From NCBI GenBank assembly GCA_029379385.1, contig CM055613.1, positions 10,496,001 to 10,560,000 of the forward strand: 64,000 nucleotides of DNA. The letters are read 5' to 3'. Shown here in pieces: positions 25,018 through 37,600 of this stretch; the first letter of the stretch is position 1, and each line of letters starts with the position of its first letter. Below the pieces are notes generated by a model. It searched no databases. It had not been told where the DNA came from and saw nothing but the letters and a program-made list of their open reading frames with translations. Source of the DNA: Quillaja saponaria (Eukaryota; Streptophyta; Magnoliopsida; Fabales; Quillajaceae). Made by a program: the position numbers and the translations under genes.

Positions 25018-26329
25018 CACAAAAACAAAACGATTATTTTATATATACTATTTTCTTAATTAATAGAGAGGTCCTACTTGAATTCATAGTAGATGCCTTA
25101 ATTAATTACACTAACTAAATTCTTCACTAACTGTGTTATAATAATTTTATCTATATATACAGAATTTACACAATGAATATGGCAGAGAACGAAACTAATA
25201 ATTTGAGATAAGCTATTCAGTTTAATTAACTAATATTCTACTTGAGACAAAATAAAGAGAGACCAAATTTAAATATAGATGCATCTCTAAGTACAAATAG
25301 AATATATAAATTTGAAACTCGAAGAATACTCAAATAAATAATTTATCTTTAAAATATAATAATTATATCAAAGGAATGAAAATTACTAACTTTACTTTCA
25401 TTTTTTCATTAACTACAAAATTATTTTAACTTGTAAGTACTCAAGTTGAAACTTGAGTATAATTTCTTTTAGCTCCATCAGGTTTATTTCAAATATTTTA
25501 ATACTTAGACTCATTTTGATGTTACAAAATAAATAGTATACAAAAGTGTATTTTTAAGTCACGACAAAACTTTTAGTCTTATAGCAATGTTTATTAAGAA
25601 TAATAATAATAATAAATTCTATAACCAAACAAATAATAAATATAAAATATCATATATTTAATAAACTAAGTAAAAAAAGATGCCTTCCTAGTGCCTATAC
25701 ATAAATACAGCAAGTTTGACAGGTTCATGTACACATCTCAAACTGCTTTAATATATCCTCCATATATCTTTTACAACGTGAAAAGTAGACAAAATTCCTA
25801 ATCTTATAATTAAAAAGAAAATTTTCATTAATATAAATAAACAGCATTTTTATAATAATTAAACAAACAAACATGGAAATAACGGAAAATGGCAAGTAAC
25901 GACCTTTTTAGTTTTGGTTTAATGTGGTCAACACGGAGTTATGTTGTTGTTTGTTTCTCCGTCTGACATTCTCTGCCTAATTAAGGAATCCGTTTAGGGA
26001 TCAGTTAACAATACCATTTATTGTATCTGCACCATATTCTTACTCTTACAAGATTTAATAAATTTTAATGATATTTTTTAAATAATTATTAAGATATATA
26101 ATAAATAATTAAGAAATTTTTTGTGTAATAATAAACTAGCTATATTTTTAATTTCAATAAAAAAAAACAACAAACAAAAAAAGATATAATATATAATTTT
26201 TTAAATTTAATATTTAAAATTAATAAACTATAAATAAAATAATAATAACAATAAAAAATTATAACTAACTTTAAATCCTTACAAAAAAATATTATTATTA
26301 ATTATTAACTTTGGGAAAATGACCATCGT

Positions 26330-26490
26330 TTATATGTTGGTCTTGGGATAGACGCTTGTTAGTTTCTCCGCGGAATCCGCACCGCATCACGTGATAAAAT
26401 ATGCCTGCCACCCGAATCACGTGTCCAACTCACACTGCAATACTTGGCGGGCCCCTTGTATTGTTACGTTATCCTGCTTTTCGGTCTCTT
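26330..26490. promoter_or_regulatory. GC-richer block with two G-boxes
   Basis: CACGTG occurs at 26388-26393 and 26418-26423, within a sharply bounded block richer in GC than the surrounding DNA. CCGCGG-type words sit just upstream. It looks like a promoter or regulatory fragment, but no coding frame follows on either strand. Confidence 0.45.
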
Positions 26491-27429
26491 TCTATATTTG
26501 ATTTTTTTTTTCTTCTCTCTCTATTATTAAATTCTTCTATTTTTGATAAATAAATGGAATTATATATCCCCAAAAAATATAATATCAAAAAAGAGAACCC
26601 AGCAGGCAGCAACATCACTTACAATAAAATTTTCCAATTAAGCTTTAATACAGACAGAATTATCTAATTTGAGGTTAATTTTTTTTAGATACAAAAGAAA
26701 ATTTATAGATTAAATTAAAAAAGAAAATTAATAGATTCTTTCACACAGAACAAATTACTTCATAGACAGAAATATCCATAATTAAGAGACTGCTTTGATT
26801 TGATTATAATCTAGTTATCCAATTATAATTAAATAATTTAAAATTTCAGCATTTAATTAAAAAAATTATCAAATATTAACACAATTTTTAATTAATTATT
26901 TCATGGACTATCAATAATTAATCTTACCAAACTCTTTATACAACTAAATTCATAATTTAAAATTAAATTATGTCATACAAAAGTAACTTTTTGCACAAGT
27001 AAAAAGTGTTTTTTTTAGAACTCAACTAGACATTTTAATTAGTCGTGAAATTCAACATATTTCTATGTTAGTTCTAAATTTGACATTTTCAAAATTATTC
27101 TTAAAAATTAAGATGATTTAACTAATTATTAAATATTAGGCATGACAATGTTGAAAAAGATTGTGACCTAATTTGATTGGAATTTGTCAAAATTCAATCC
27201 TAATTCGAATATAATCTAAATTGATAAACAAAATTTAAATCAAGTGAAATTGGACTAAATTTATCTTATAAATTTTTTACTTAACATTTTATTCATCAAC
27301 CTCTCATTCCATTTTAGTCTCCAAATTGATAAACTCATGATCAATAGCAATTCTCAGACCATCCTTGATATAAATATTTAGTAATTAATATAATGGAAAA
27401 AAGGGCAGCTTAGGAAAAGCAAAAATATA

Positions 27430-27770
27430 GAAAAGAAATTATTGGCAATTGCTTGCCTTTGTTGGCGATGCTTCTTCTCTTTCTTCACCTTTCTTTCTCG
27501 TGACGGTGTCACGTGGGAGAGGGTGTGGGACCGGGACACAACAATTTGATTGATAAATAACCCGTCTAAAGAGAAACAGTTAGTGGGGGCATGTGCTCTA
27601 CCTCCTTTGAGTGACCTGTCGTTTATGGGTCTTTCAATATCATAATGTTCATTCCAGTATTCTACGATGTGGATGGCTCACGTGCTTGATTTTCCGTGCG
27701 CTTTTGGCTGGTCCTTACAGGTGAAACGTGGACCCACAGATATTGGGACACGTGTGTAACCCTATGTGGC
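27430..27770. promoter_or_regulatory. GC-richer block with three G-boxes
   Basis: CACGTG occurs at 27510-27515, 27679-27684 and 27749-27754 in a block with GTGGGACC and GTGGACCCAC words. Together with the sites near 25.0 and 26.4 kb this makes seven G-boxes in under 3 kb. The minus-strand frame 27662-27970 across it has no recognisable domain. Confidence 0.45.
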
Positions 27771-27798
27771 AATGCAAGAGTGCTACAGTTTTTAAAGG

Positions 27799-28110
27799 AT
27801 GTACTTGAAAGGGAAGAAATTACACATTTGAGTTTATGACAGTTTCCGCAACATGAAAGCTTTATCGTTTCTAATTTTATACGTTGAGAGAATGCACTTG
27901 AGAGTGAGAAATTACATCCTATTAGAGGAGTAGGTTTCTTGAAGAATTTTTGGGATTTTTGGGAGAACAAATCTCTACGTAAATATTGTAGGAGAGTCAG
28001 ACATTTTTAATAAGATAATAGACAATGCATTTGAGAGGGAGAAATTATATCCTACTAGCGAAATAGGTAACTTAAAGAATTTTTGGAGGAATAAATTCTC
28101 AAATAGACAT
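27799..28110. repeat. Diverged tandem repeat (about 133-bp spacing)
   Basis: Copies near 27891 and 28024 share a long common order: GCA(C/T)TTGAGAG(T/G)GAGAAATTA(C/T)ATCCTA, then GTAGG or TAGGT words, then GAATTTTTGG and (A/C)AAATTCTC-like ends. A third, weaker relative of the opening segment starts near 27799. Substitutions throughout suggest an old duplication. No coding potential is visible. Confidence 0.65.
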
Positions 28111-28415
28111 TTTTATCAAGTGTCACTAAATTATTCAAGATCTTGACGTTTCTTAAAGAACTTAAAACACAAATAAATGAGTATATATCAGAAAGAATTA
28201 TATATTTTCTTTTAAAAGCAAAAATACAGAAAGTGTATATCTATATTTATTTATATTATTATAAAAGTTAAAAAATTTTTGTGGTCTCTTATTATATAAT
28301 ATATACATAATTAAATTATTTAAAAAATTAAATTAATAAAATTTATTATATTACTCAATAACTATTAAACAGCATTCTCTTCATTTTTCTATCTTCTTAT
28401 TCTCTCTCATCCCCC

Positions 28416-28462
28416 CACTCTCTCACTCTCTCACTCTCTCACTCTCTCACTCTCTCACTCTC
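28416..28462. repeat. Minisatellite, 8-bp unit CACTCTCT
   Basis: Nearly six head-to-tail copies of the octamer CACTCTCT follow a short CCCCCC run. This is a simple pyrimidine tandem repeat in intergenic DNA. Confidence 0.9.
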
Positions 28463-29149
28463 TTGTACCCTTTTAATATATAAATATTTTTAGTAAATTA
28501 AATTAAAATAGTATATATATAAAACATATGTGCTTGCAGGTGATTAATAGATATATAAGCCTATTGTGGTTGAAAAGCCTGGGCCATACACTTCTATCTT
28601 ATTAATAGCTGACTAAACATTGGCTTTGCTTTTGAATTTAATTGGGTAGTATTCTAATAGTGTTGTTGTGTGTTGAGATGATTAAGTGATTCGTTTGATT
28701 CAGACAATTTGTGAATTGTGATTGTGAAGGACCGCCAGCTCCATTCTCTATTCGGTGACACATGCTTTCAACTTTATATTATATAATAATGCCCTTTCAC
28801 TCTCTTTCATTTCTTTTTTTTTTAATAAAAATAATAACAATGTTTTGCCAGATACCCACTCTTTCAATACCCGATCCACAAAAGAAAAAAAAATTCAGTC
28901 CCATATCACCATTTCAACTGTAAATTTATTAGATAATGTCATAATTTAAACTTTTCTTTTATGTATTTGTAAGATTAAATATTATATTTGAATGATATTC
29001 AGTAAATAAACGTGTGAAGTTATTTCTGTAAGTTTTACTTGTATCTCTTTTTTATTATTGCTTACTATTTTCAATTTCTGGCTTATTGAAATCCTATATG
29101 CTTTGAGATTAGTAACTTCTATTTGGGTGTTGTTGGCCATTGATAGGCT

Positions 29150-30118
29150 ATTGTGTACCCTGTTATTGAAGTGAAAATAGTATCCCTAAGAGGTCTTAGG
29201 AACCATAATCTGTCCAGAATGAAACATGTTAAGTGCACAATAGGAGAAGATCACAAAGAAAAATTTTATGATCATAGTCTTCATATAGATATTACTGAAG
29301 AAAAATCTATCAATAGTATAAGTAGGGTATTAAACTCCTTAGTAGATTTGTCTCTGTTTAATTTTGAAAAAATTAACAAAAAATATTAGAATGTATTAAT
29401 GAAACTATTATTCATGTTCAGCAAGATCATGAAACTCCTAGATTATATTATGGTACAGAAATCTGTACTTTAAAAGAAAAAGTAAAACCTAAGAAAAACT
29501 CTAAACAAGAGTTTGAAGCTATAAAAGAAATTATAGAATATTGAAAAAGTCGTTATATCAAAGAACCTGATATAACAGAAAGAAACAAATTAGTAAGTAT
29601 GATGCAAGATTTATTTGTTCAAAACGAACATTTAATGAAGCAAAATAATTATGAAATATTATTAAATATTTCTGATGACGAAAGTGATTCTAGTTCAGAG
29701 TCATTTACATCTGAAAATATAATCACCTTAAGTGATGATAGTTCAGACATCTCTGAAGATGAAAAAACATTTTCAGCAAAATCTGAATTAAAAGGAAAGA
29801 GAAAAGTTGAAGAAGCAGATCACTTAGATCTAGATTCTGAAATCAAAGTCTATTCTCAAAAAGAGATAGATGAATTAAAAGAAGAAGATGATAGAAAACC
29901 TTCACCTTCTGAAATTCGTACAGTCTCTAGAAAAGATGACTTAAATAAACAAAATGTTACAATAAATGGGACATATTTGAACTTGACAAATATTCCTATT
30001 AAAGACTATGAAAAAACCATAGATAAATGGGCACAATCATTGTCCATCATTATAACAATTACTTTTGAAATAAATTTTAGTTTCGGTCTTGATATAAATA
30101 GATTAAAATTTTTCTAGA
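29150..30118 (+). pseudogene. Broken acidic ORF, unassigned; possibly retroelement or pararetrovirus derived
   Basis: A protein-like region is spread over two frames. The first frame (29153-29389) ends at a stop right after an A run (about 29376-29382). From there the sense continues in another frame, is cut by TGA at 29542-29544, and then stays open from 29599 to 30117. One single-base change plus one stop therefore explain the break. The open part has a strongly Asp/Ser/Glu-rich patch (about residues 24-55 of the 29599 frame), then Lys-rich and mixed charged sequence. Codon and composition pattern differ from the noncoding flanks. No zinc knuckle, protease or polymerase motif is seen. Acidic charged proteins of this kind occur in structural proteins of plant retroelements and endogenous caulimovirid copies, but I cannot prove either. 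Both ends appear truncated. Confidence 0.5.
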
Positions 30119-30775
30119 TATAAGATAGTAGTGCTATAAATTAATGGTCATTCTCAAAATATACGTGAGTACTCTATTTATTTTTTTTAACAACAAAAAT
30201 ATAAATGAAAACCAAAGGAAAAAATAAAAATAGTATAGTGCAAGCTTCTCCATTCTATTATGTTTCGTTTTTATTTTATTTTTAAATTTTGAACATGCCA
30301 GGCTTTTGAAATACTACTGGGTTGTTCAGATTTTTCCACTTCAAAGCGCTCCAACGTCTATTCTAAGTTTTAAAACTAATCCAACCAGAGTAACATCTGG
30401 GCTTGGTATGAATGCATGTATCAATTTAGTTCTTAAACACATTGCCCATGCTTGTTTTAATTTTTAAAACAATTTTTCGACTTAAATTTTCACACAAAAC
30501 TGTTTGACAATAGAAATCTTAATTTTTGAGTTTTAGCAAAAAGTATTTTTAGGCTTTTAAAGTTTTAAAACCTGAAATTAGAAAGGAAAAAAAAAATTAA
30601 ATAGAAAACAAAAGAAAGTTTAAATGAATTTAAATGATTGTTTGACTTAAACAAATATACCCATAATATTTATCATATTCTAATATATAACCTTATTCTT
30701 ATTTGGGTATAGAATCAAATTCCCTCAAATCAACCCAAAAAAAAAAAAAAAAAAAAACATAATATCATTATTTAA

Positions 30776-31470
30776 AAAATAAAAAATAAAGTAAAATATA
30801 TATTTTTATTATTTCAATAAAAATATTTTCGAAACAACTCATTGCTAAAATATTTCAACTCAAACCCTTTTTTATATCTTACAGTGCCTTTTTTTTTTTG
30901 TTTCCCAAATTTTCTCACAGGCATTGTTGTGAAACTAATTCCTCGAGTTCTATAGCGACTAGGATGACCCTCCCAACTATTGCTTACTCATTTTTACGTT
31001 AACACGTTTAAACGTTTTTTCAACTTTTTATATAGTACTTCTTATTATATTTTTATTTTTTCAACTTTTTTTTGGTTTCATTTTTGTTTTATTTTTAATT
31101 TTTGACCCTCCCAGCTCTAGTTGAAATAAAAAATAAAGTAAAATATATATTTTTATTATTTCAATAAAAATATTTTCGAAACAACTCATTGTTAAAATAT
31201 TTCAAATCAAACCATCTTTTCGTAATTTCAATGCTTAAAGTCTCCTTTAAAAAATACAATCAAACAAATTTTTATATCTTCTAGTGCTTTTTTTTTTTTG
31301 GTTTCCAGGGTTTTCTCACAGGCATTACTGTGGGACTAATTCCTCTAGTTATGTCGAGACTAAGATGACCCTCTCAACTATTGCTTGCTCCTTTTTACAC
31401 ATTTAAACATTTTTTCACCTTTTTTTTGGTTTCATTTTTGTTTTATTTTTAAATTTTGACCCTCCCAGCT
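30776..31470. repeat. Two-copy tandem repeat, period about 347 bp
   Basis: Copy 1 (about 30776-31122) and copy 2 (about 31123-31470) both run from TAAAGTAAAATATATATTTT through CGAAACAACTCATTG, TTTTCTCACAGGCATT and GATGACCCTC, to TTTTGACCCTCCCAGCTCTA. They differ by scattered substitutions and small gaps, so the duplication is not recent. The source element is unknown. Confidence 0.75.
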
Positions 31471-32749
31471 CTAGTTGAAAAGTAATTTTACTTATAGTGA
31501 TTTTACACACAACATAATAAAACATAACCATTTATTAAAATGAAATAATTTTTTTTTGGGATTTAAAATGAAATAAATTAAGTGATCAAAATTTGTAAAG
31601 AAATAGCTGAATAAGTAATTTTCAAGTTCATTGGTCTTTCTTTTAACAGATGGTTTTTAAGCTTAATTACAATGATTTAACTTCAGAAAACTCAATTATA
31701 ATTAGAGGGGTGACATAATTAGAATTAGTATGAGAAATTGGGTCATTGAATATTTCAAAAAGATTAGAGTGGACTCAATTAGTTAAGAGTTTTAATATTT
31801 GTTTCTAATAATAATATCAAATTAAAAAAAAAAAATGAAAGTTTGTGTGAAAGACACGTGGTTCATTCATATTTATTAACATTGTAAAAATTATTTACAC
31901 TGATAATGAATAAAATATTATTTCTTTCATTTTCATGCATTCGTTAAAGAAAACCATCTTACCGGTGGCTGCCAAAACTGGGCTAAAATTGAATGTGGGC
32001 ACAAAGTTAGAACCCAGTTGTAGCCTTTATAAGAATCAGGTCCAATGGCCCACTGAAGTTTTGGGGCAGTTGAACAGAACCTTCTTAGTTCGGCCCTAGG
32101 ATACACAAAACGCACAGCACAGAGCTGAGAACGATAATTTTAAAAACGTACAAAGTTTAAACAGCTCAAAAATGCCTACATAAATTAAGATTACATATAC
32201 CTAATATGTTAATATATTTTAAATTATTAATTTTGTATGTACTTAAGATTTTTTCTATTGTATATTAGATATAATTTATTTTTCCTTAAGTTTCATAGTT
32301 ATCTTGTAACATTAGATAAATTGATGCGTATAGCACAAAAGAGTTTCTTATAAGATCATAACAGTAGGGCGGATCCATGAATTTTATATTGTCCAGATCA
32401 ACGTTAAGAGAGGCAAATAAACTTAACTAAATCTTGGCTTGGATAGTTAGATTTTGGACATACTCAAATTCAGTTTGTGTACGTATGCATGAATAACGTA
32501 AACCAAACTTGTTACAAGTTCATTAACTTAAATTCAAACTCAAGCACAGTTCATTAAATGATCTTAAAATATTCTTCAACAAACTTAGTTAATAAACTCG
32601 TGTTTTGAAAAGGAGCCGAACATGAATATTTTTTGGTTGAACTCGTTTAGTAAATGAGTTGACCTCAAATTTCATAAAACTTAGCTATTAATATTATTAA
32701 TTAATGTTACCTTTAATGTCATTCTACTAATATATGTAATCAAGGCGTG

Positions 32750-33117
32750 CAACTTGGCCGTGGACCGGTCTTGACAAAATTTCACCTAAATTTAAAGTTG
32801 GATGTCAAAAAATTACACCTAATTAAAAACTTAGAAGGATCGGTTGGGTTAAACTTTTTATTTGTTAAACTTTATTGTAAAATGATCTATTACCTATTTT
32901 TAACAAATAATAAGGTCCAATATATATATATTAAAAGGTATATTAATTTTAAGCTAAAAATAAACGGAAATTGAAATTTTTTTACAATACAAATTTAATA
33001 AAAAAATTAAAATAAAATAAATATAAACATAATTTAAACTAAATACGAAAAAGTTAAAAATCAATTGAATCTATTTTGAGTTGAGCTATACACTCATGTT
33101 CATAATCTAAAAGACTC
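32750..33117 (+). repeat. Dispersed repeat, copy A
   Basis: This segment aligns in the same orientation with 54528-54960. Shared blocks include TTTGTTAAACTTTATTGT, ATCTATTACCTATTTT, TTTTAAGCTA and the closing GTTGAG(C/T)TA(T/C)ACACT. Divergence is clear. It is a noncoding repeat family, probably a non-autonomous transposon, with unresolved ends. Confidence 0.65.
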
Positions 33118-34601
33118 TAAATTAAATTTGTTCTTGTTCATATGTTTTAGGGAAAAGTAAAGATAAGTTCTATTTTTTTCATTTACATTCTAAATAAGTT
33201 TTTACAATATATTTATATTTTTAGTAACTCTTGTGTTTTTTTTAAAATTTCTAAATAAGTCTAAATTTTAGGTTGCCATTTTATATATTATTTTTACCCT
33301 TATTTCTTATTTTTAGTTTTAAGTTTAAAATATTAATTTAGTAAACTAGTTTTTTTTTCAAAAAACACATTATTTAGTTTAGAAAACTAAAATTTATTAT
33401 TTGATAATTAATAGAAGAATAAATCTATAAAAATTAAAGAGATTTTTATTATCCTTTTAATATGTTTCTTTTTTAAAACAATTTACTTTCTTAAGCAAAT
33501 TTAAATTTATATGTATGTCAGTTGTTAAATGTTAGTTTTCCTAGAAAATGAATCTAGATTTATTTATTTGTAGTTCTTATCATAAAAAAAAAATTACATA
33601 TAATAATCTAGTATACAAATATTTTCATCAATGATATCCAAAGTAGTACATATTCCATTTCTTCATCTACCATACAAATTTTTTTACTCCTTTAAGAAAT
33701 GAAATACTGAAGTGAAACAAGGGAATCAAAGAAGTAGGTGGGGAATGGAGAACCACTGGGATAAAATTGAACAAACCACCACCTAGAAATTTAGAATAAA
33801 CAACAAAGAGAATTGCAAATCAGATAGGTACACAATGAACTTATTAAGCAAAACAGAAGATTCATTGGCAATCTGACACGGCGTCCACATCTTCCCATTG
33901 AAAACCTGGTCATTTTGTGATTTCGAAAGCTTCCCCTGATCCTAATGGTGAAGTCCATCCACCAAGACCGAGACGTGTACTAGGCCACTTGAGAATGACA
34001 GCAGAGGGATAGTAGATGAAGAACAGATTGCTATTCCACTCCACAAATTGACCAGATCTTTCTCATATCCTTGCAATCTACAGTGAAGGTTGGCAGAAAC
34101 AAGAGAGCTCATTAGAGGGCACGGCCAAGAGACTGCAGTTACTGAACCATCTAAATATCCTCAAAAAATCTTCCCTAACCTGAGACCAGCAGGGATAATC
34201 CCCAGAGCCCAAGAATCTACTCTGATATCAATGGCATCACCAATGCATAATGTCCATCTCAGACCCCTCTCTGAAACCCAACAACCCTCCAAAATGCTCC
34301 TCCAATCCCAACTGGGGTTTTCCCCAAATGCTGTCTTCATAAAAGAGTTAAGGGGAATTTACCGAGTAGAAACAGCTGATATAACGTCCTAGCAAAAAGA
34401 TTTTCCTAACATCTAGTACCTCTTTCCTCTCCATCCAATACAATTACCAAGCGGTGTCAAACCATCCAAAAATAAGTCGGTGTTGAAGTCATCTAAGCTA
34501 CTGGTAACTCATATGTGCTTCTAGAAAAGAGGGGAAAACTCTGTTGACCAGAAAAATAACATGGAGCATTAACCGAATAAGAGACATCAAAAAGATGTAG
34601 C

Positions 34602-37600
34602 TCAACATAATTTCTCCAACATAATTGAGCTGACAACATTCTTTACAAAGACATAAAAGCATTGACGGCAAGAATTAGGCATTAGAACAGACTTGTGAAA
34701 CTTCTGAATGCCTTCAGTGTGGCTGCATACTGAGCCTGAAAACGAGTGGATGTTAGACTTTCGGTGTTCCAATCCGCATGCAGCCAAGATGGTGTGTGTT
34801 GCAAGCCTTGCTACTTCCTTAAATGTCTCCAAACCTGCATCAAGAAGTGATTGAAGTAAATCACTTTGATTCATATCGTATCACATATGGTATAAGTTTG
34901 GCACATTTCCATCTGTTATACAGCATCGGCTTCAAATAAATAGATTACGGTAAAAGCATAGGAATAAAATCTTATCTAAACAAATATCTCCTGAAACGGA
35001 AAACACTTCCCCCAACCCCCAACAGAAAGGAAGAAGAAAAAGGAAAACAAAAATAAATAGAATCCTTATTTATTCATCATTATCCAATATTTATATTTTA
35101 ATATTTTTTGGTCTCTTTTCACGATTTGGGGCTTCAGTAACTCATGCATCTAGGCAGAAACAACCTAGAGTGATTAGAATGCACAAACATAAGTATTACC
35201 AATGATAAAGCAAGTATTTGGATACACAAGGTATAAACCACAGAAGAATAAAAGCCTCGTTTTTCTTTATTTCTACTTTCATCCCTTTAAAAAGAATGAA
35301 AAGAAAAGGTCAAAAAACGGCCTTAGCAGGAGCATGCATAACCTAGATAGAGGGGAAAAAAAAAAAAAAAAAGAACTACATTCACACTGAGTAACTCCAG
35401 ATATGCATCAACATGTGTATATGAATAATCTAGTGAAGTATACTTTTATCACAACAATGATTACCTAATTGTTTGTCTTTGCTTAGAAGCTTCAGATTGA
35501 GCTTGACAAGGGATTGGATCTCACTTTTGGCATCATCATATTTAGTTGTGCCTTCTGCGAGACTTTTATCAATTCTGCTGTTTTTACCGAATGTTTCTGT
35601 CTGCTTAATAGAGGATGATGCCCCAACCCGCTCCTGATGAGAGGAACTACAAACTACTGAGACTGATCCTACCAAAGTTGCAGAAGAAGCAGACGAGCTA
35701 TGCTCCTTAGACATATTTGATGAAGTTTCATTAATGTTTTTACCTAACCGTCTCTCACCATCTTCGAGGCAGGGACCACCTTGAATACTAGTTTGGACCT
35801 TCCTGGACAACGGCAATTCAACATATTTAGGTAATTTAGAAGTTGAAGAGATCCCAAGCTGTCCTATGCTCTCCTTAATCGCACCCTTAGTCTGCTTTTT
35901 CTCTACCAGCTTAGGAGGCCTATGCTTTTCTAAATCCTTCTGGAGATGATAAGACTTGTACTGCTTCTCCAAACCAGTGCAGTTCAAGTCCCTACTTCTA
36001 GCTACTTGTGTTTTCAATAAATGGAAACCAAATCCTTCATTGCATACTTCCTTTAAGGCACCTCTAGTACCTGAAGGATGGCCTGACCCCTGAGGAGCAG
36101 TGCTGGTCCTTTCATGGGTCTGTTGCATTTTCTTTGCAATATCCATCATTTTCCACGCTCTGTTGATATCTTCTGAACCTTGATCGTGCACACCATTGCT
36201 AGAAGAACCTGCTTGGGTTGAGGATAGCTGACAACTTGTAGAAGAGATTGAATGCAGTTGACCAAATCTTCCTAGTAGTACTGAAGACGAATATTGTTTT
36301 TGACTAAATGTACCACCAAATTCTGATGATTTGCGGTTGAACTTCAATGAACCACTTCTCAAGGCATTCCAGTTATCACGGAATGCTCGTACTTGATGGT
36401 GAACATTGCGACAACGACGTAATGTTCTTGCACTCAACTCAGTTCTCTTATCTACAACTCTGCTCACCCTATCAGGAACAGGGATAACAGGAGGAGACAG
36501 CTGGTTCAGATGTGCAACAAATCTTCTTGGTCTAGCATTCGCCTGGTTATTTGATTCTCTTACGATCTCAGATAGGGTATCACTATGATTATCTGACAGT
36601 ATTCTGTTTTGGTTTTCAAGATCACAGTTTTCATGGTCGGCCCTAGAAAGAGTACAATCGTTGCAAAACCAATCTCCTTCAGGTACATTATGCCCCAAGC
36701 CTACGCAATAAGTATGAGCAGCCGCATCACAAAGGTCACAAAGTAGTAGAAAACTTTCATCTTCCATGCCATGACAGACACTACATTGAACTTGTGCATA
36801 AGGATCAACAGAAGTACTTGTCATATTTCCATTTGGATGGTAAACCTACAATGTTTAAAATAATAAAAACAGCATTTAATATAATTATTATTAAACATAT
36901 ACTGATACTACAGGGATATGTTAAATCGTACACTACATTTATACAACTAAAAGGAATTTACTTTACACCCAAAAAAGAATTGACAATAGCTAACAATTTC
37001 TCATCGAACATAGACCTTTTTTTACTTAACCAATAACATAATCACGCCACAACTTCCTACTATTTACCCACAAGTCGAACCCAGGATCACCCCCATAATA
37101 AGGCAGGGGAAGTACTAATAGGCAGTAGCTATAAAGACCAATAAGTTTCCAAATATCCTATTTATTTTCTCAGACTATGCAATCAAGAATACAATGATGA
37201 GCCTATAGTGAATAGTAAATAACTTGTTCTAGACAACACTAAATCCATGATGAACAATAAGGACGTTCTGGACTTCCAGTACTTAACAACAGTAAAGTTT
37301 CTGTTTCCTGTTATATCCTATATATGGGGGTTTTCTACAATTTGGATCGTTAATATTTTTATATTTATTTTTCTTTCTGTATACTATTGAGATGGGCACT
37401 TAGGCTCGTTAACCATAAAACTAGAAGAAACCTTTTTCATCACCTAAACTTCTCAACACAGTGAAGGACCAGAGCCCAATTTCATACCACCAAGATGATA
37501 AGCAAATTACTCTTTTTTTGTAAAAATAAGCAAATGAACCTTTTTTATTTTGTTAAAGATAAGCAAACAACTTTATTAGAACATATCTGAACCAACGCTT

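Larger units (their letters stand above)
20344..29149. other. Gene-poor AT-rich region
   Basis: No coding gene is supported. Frames are short and low in complexity. A pyrimidine-rich promoter-like patch with a G-box lies near 20640-20870. Apart from that the interval holds the C-run tract at 21618-21661, a decayed repeat near 21770-22600, the G-box group at 24990-27754, a diverged tandem repeat at 27799-28110 and a CT minisatellite at 28416-28462. The rest shows nothing I can name. Confidence 0.65.
30119..34601. other. Gene-poor region with repeats, flanking the RING-PHD gene
   Basis: No gene is supported. It contains a two-copy tandem repeat (30776-31470), a dispersed repeat (32750-33117) and AT-rich DNA. 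A GC-richer block at about 33840-34600 is probably the 3' UTR and downstream flank of the minus-strand RING-PHD gene. A 100-codon plus-strand frame at 34090-34392 lies antisense in that block and shows no known domain. Confidence 0.6.
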
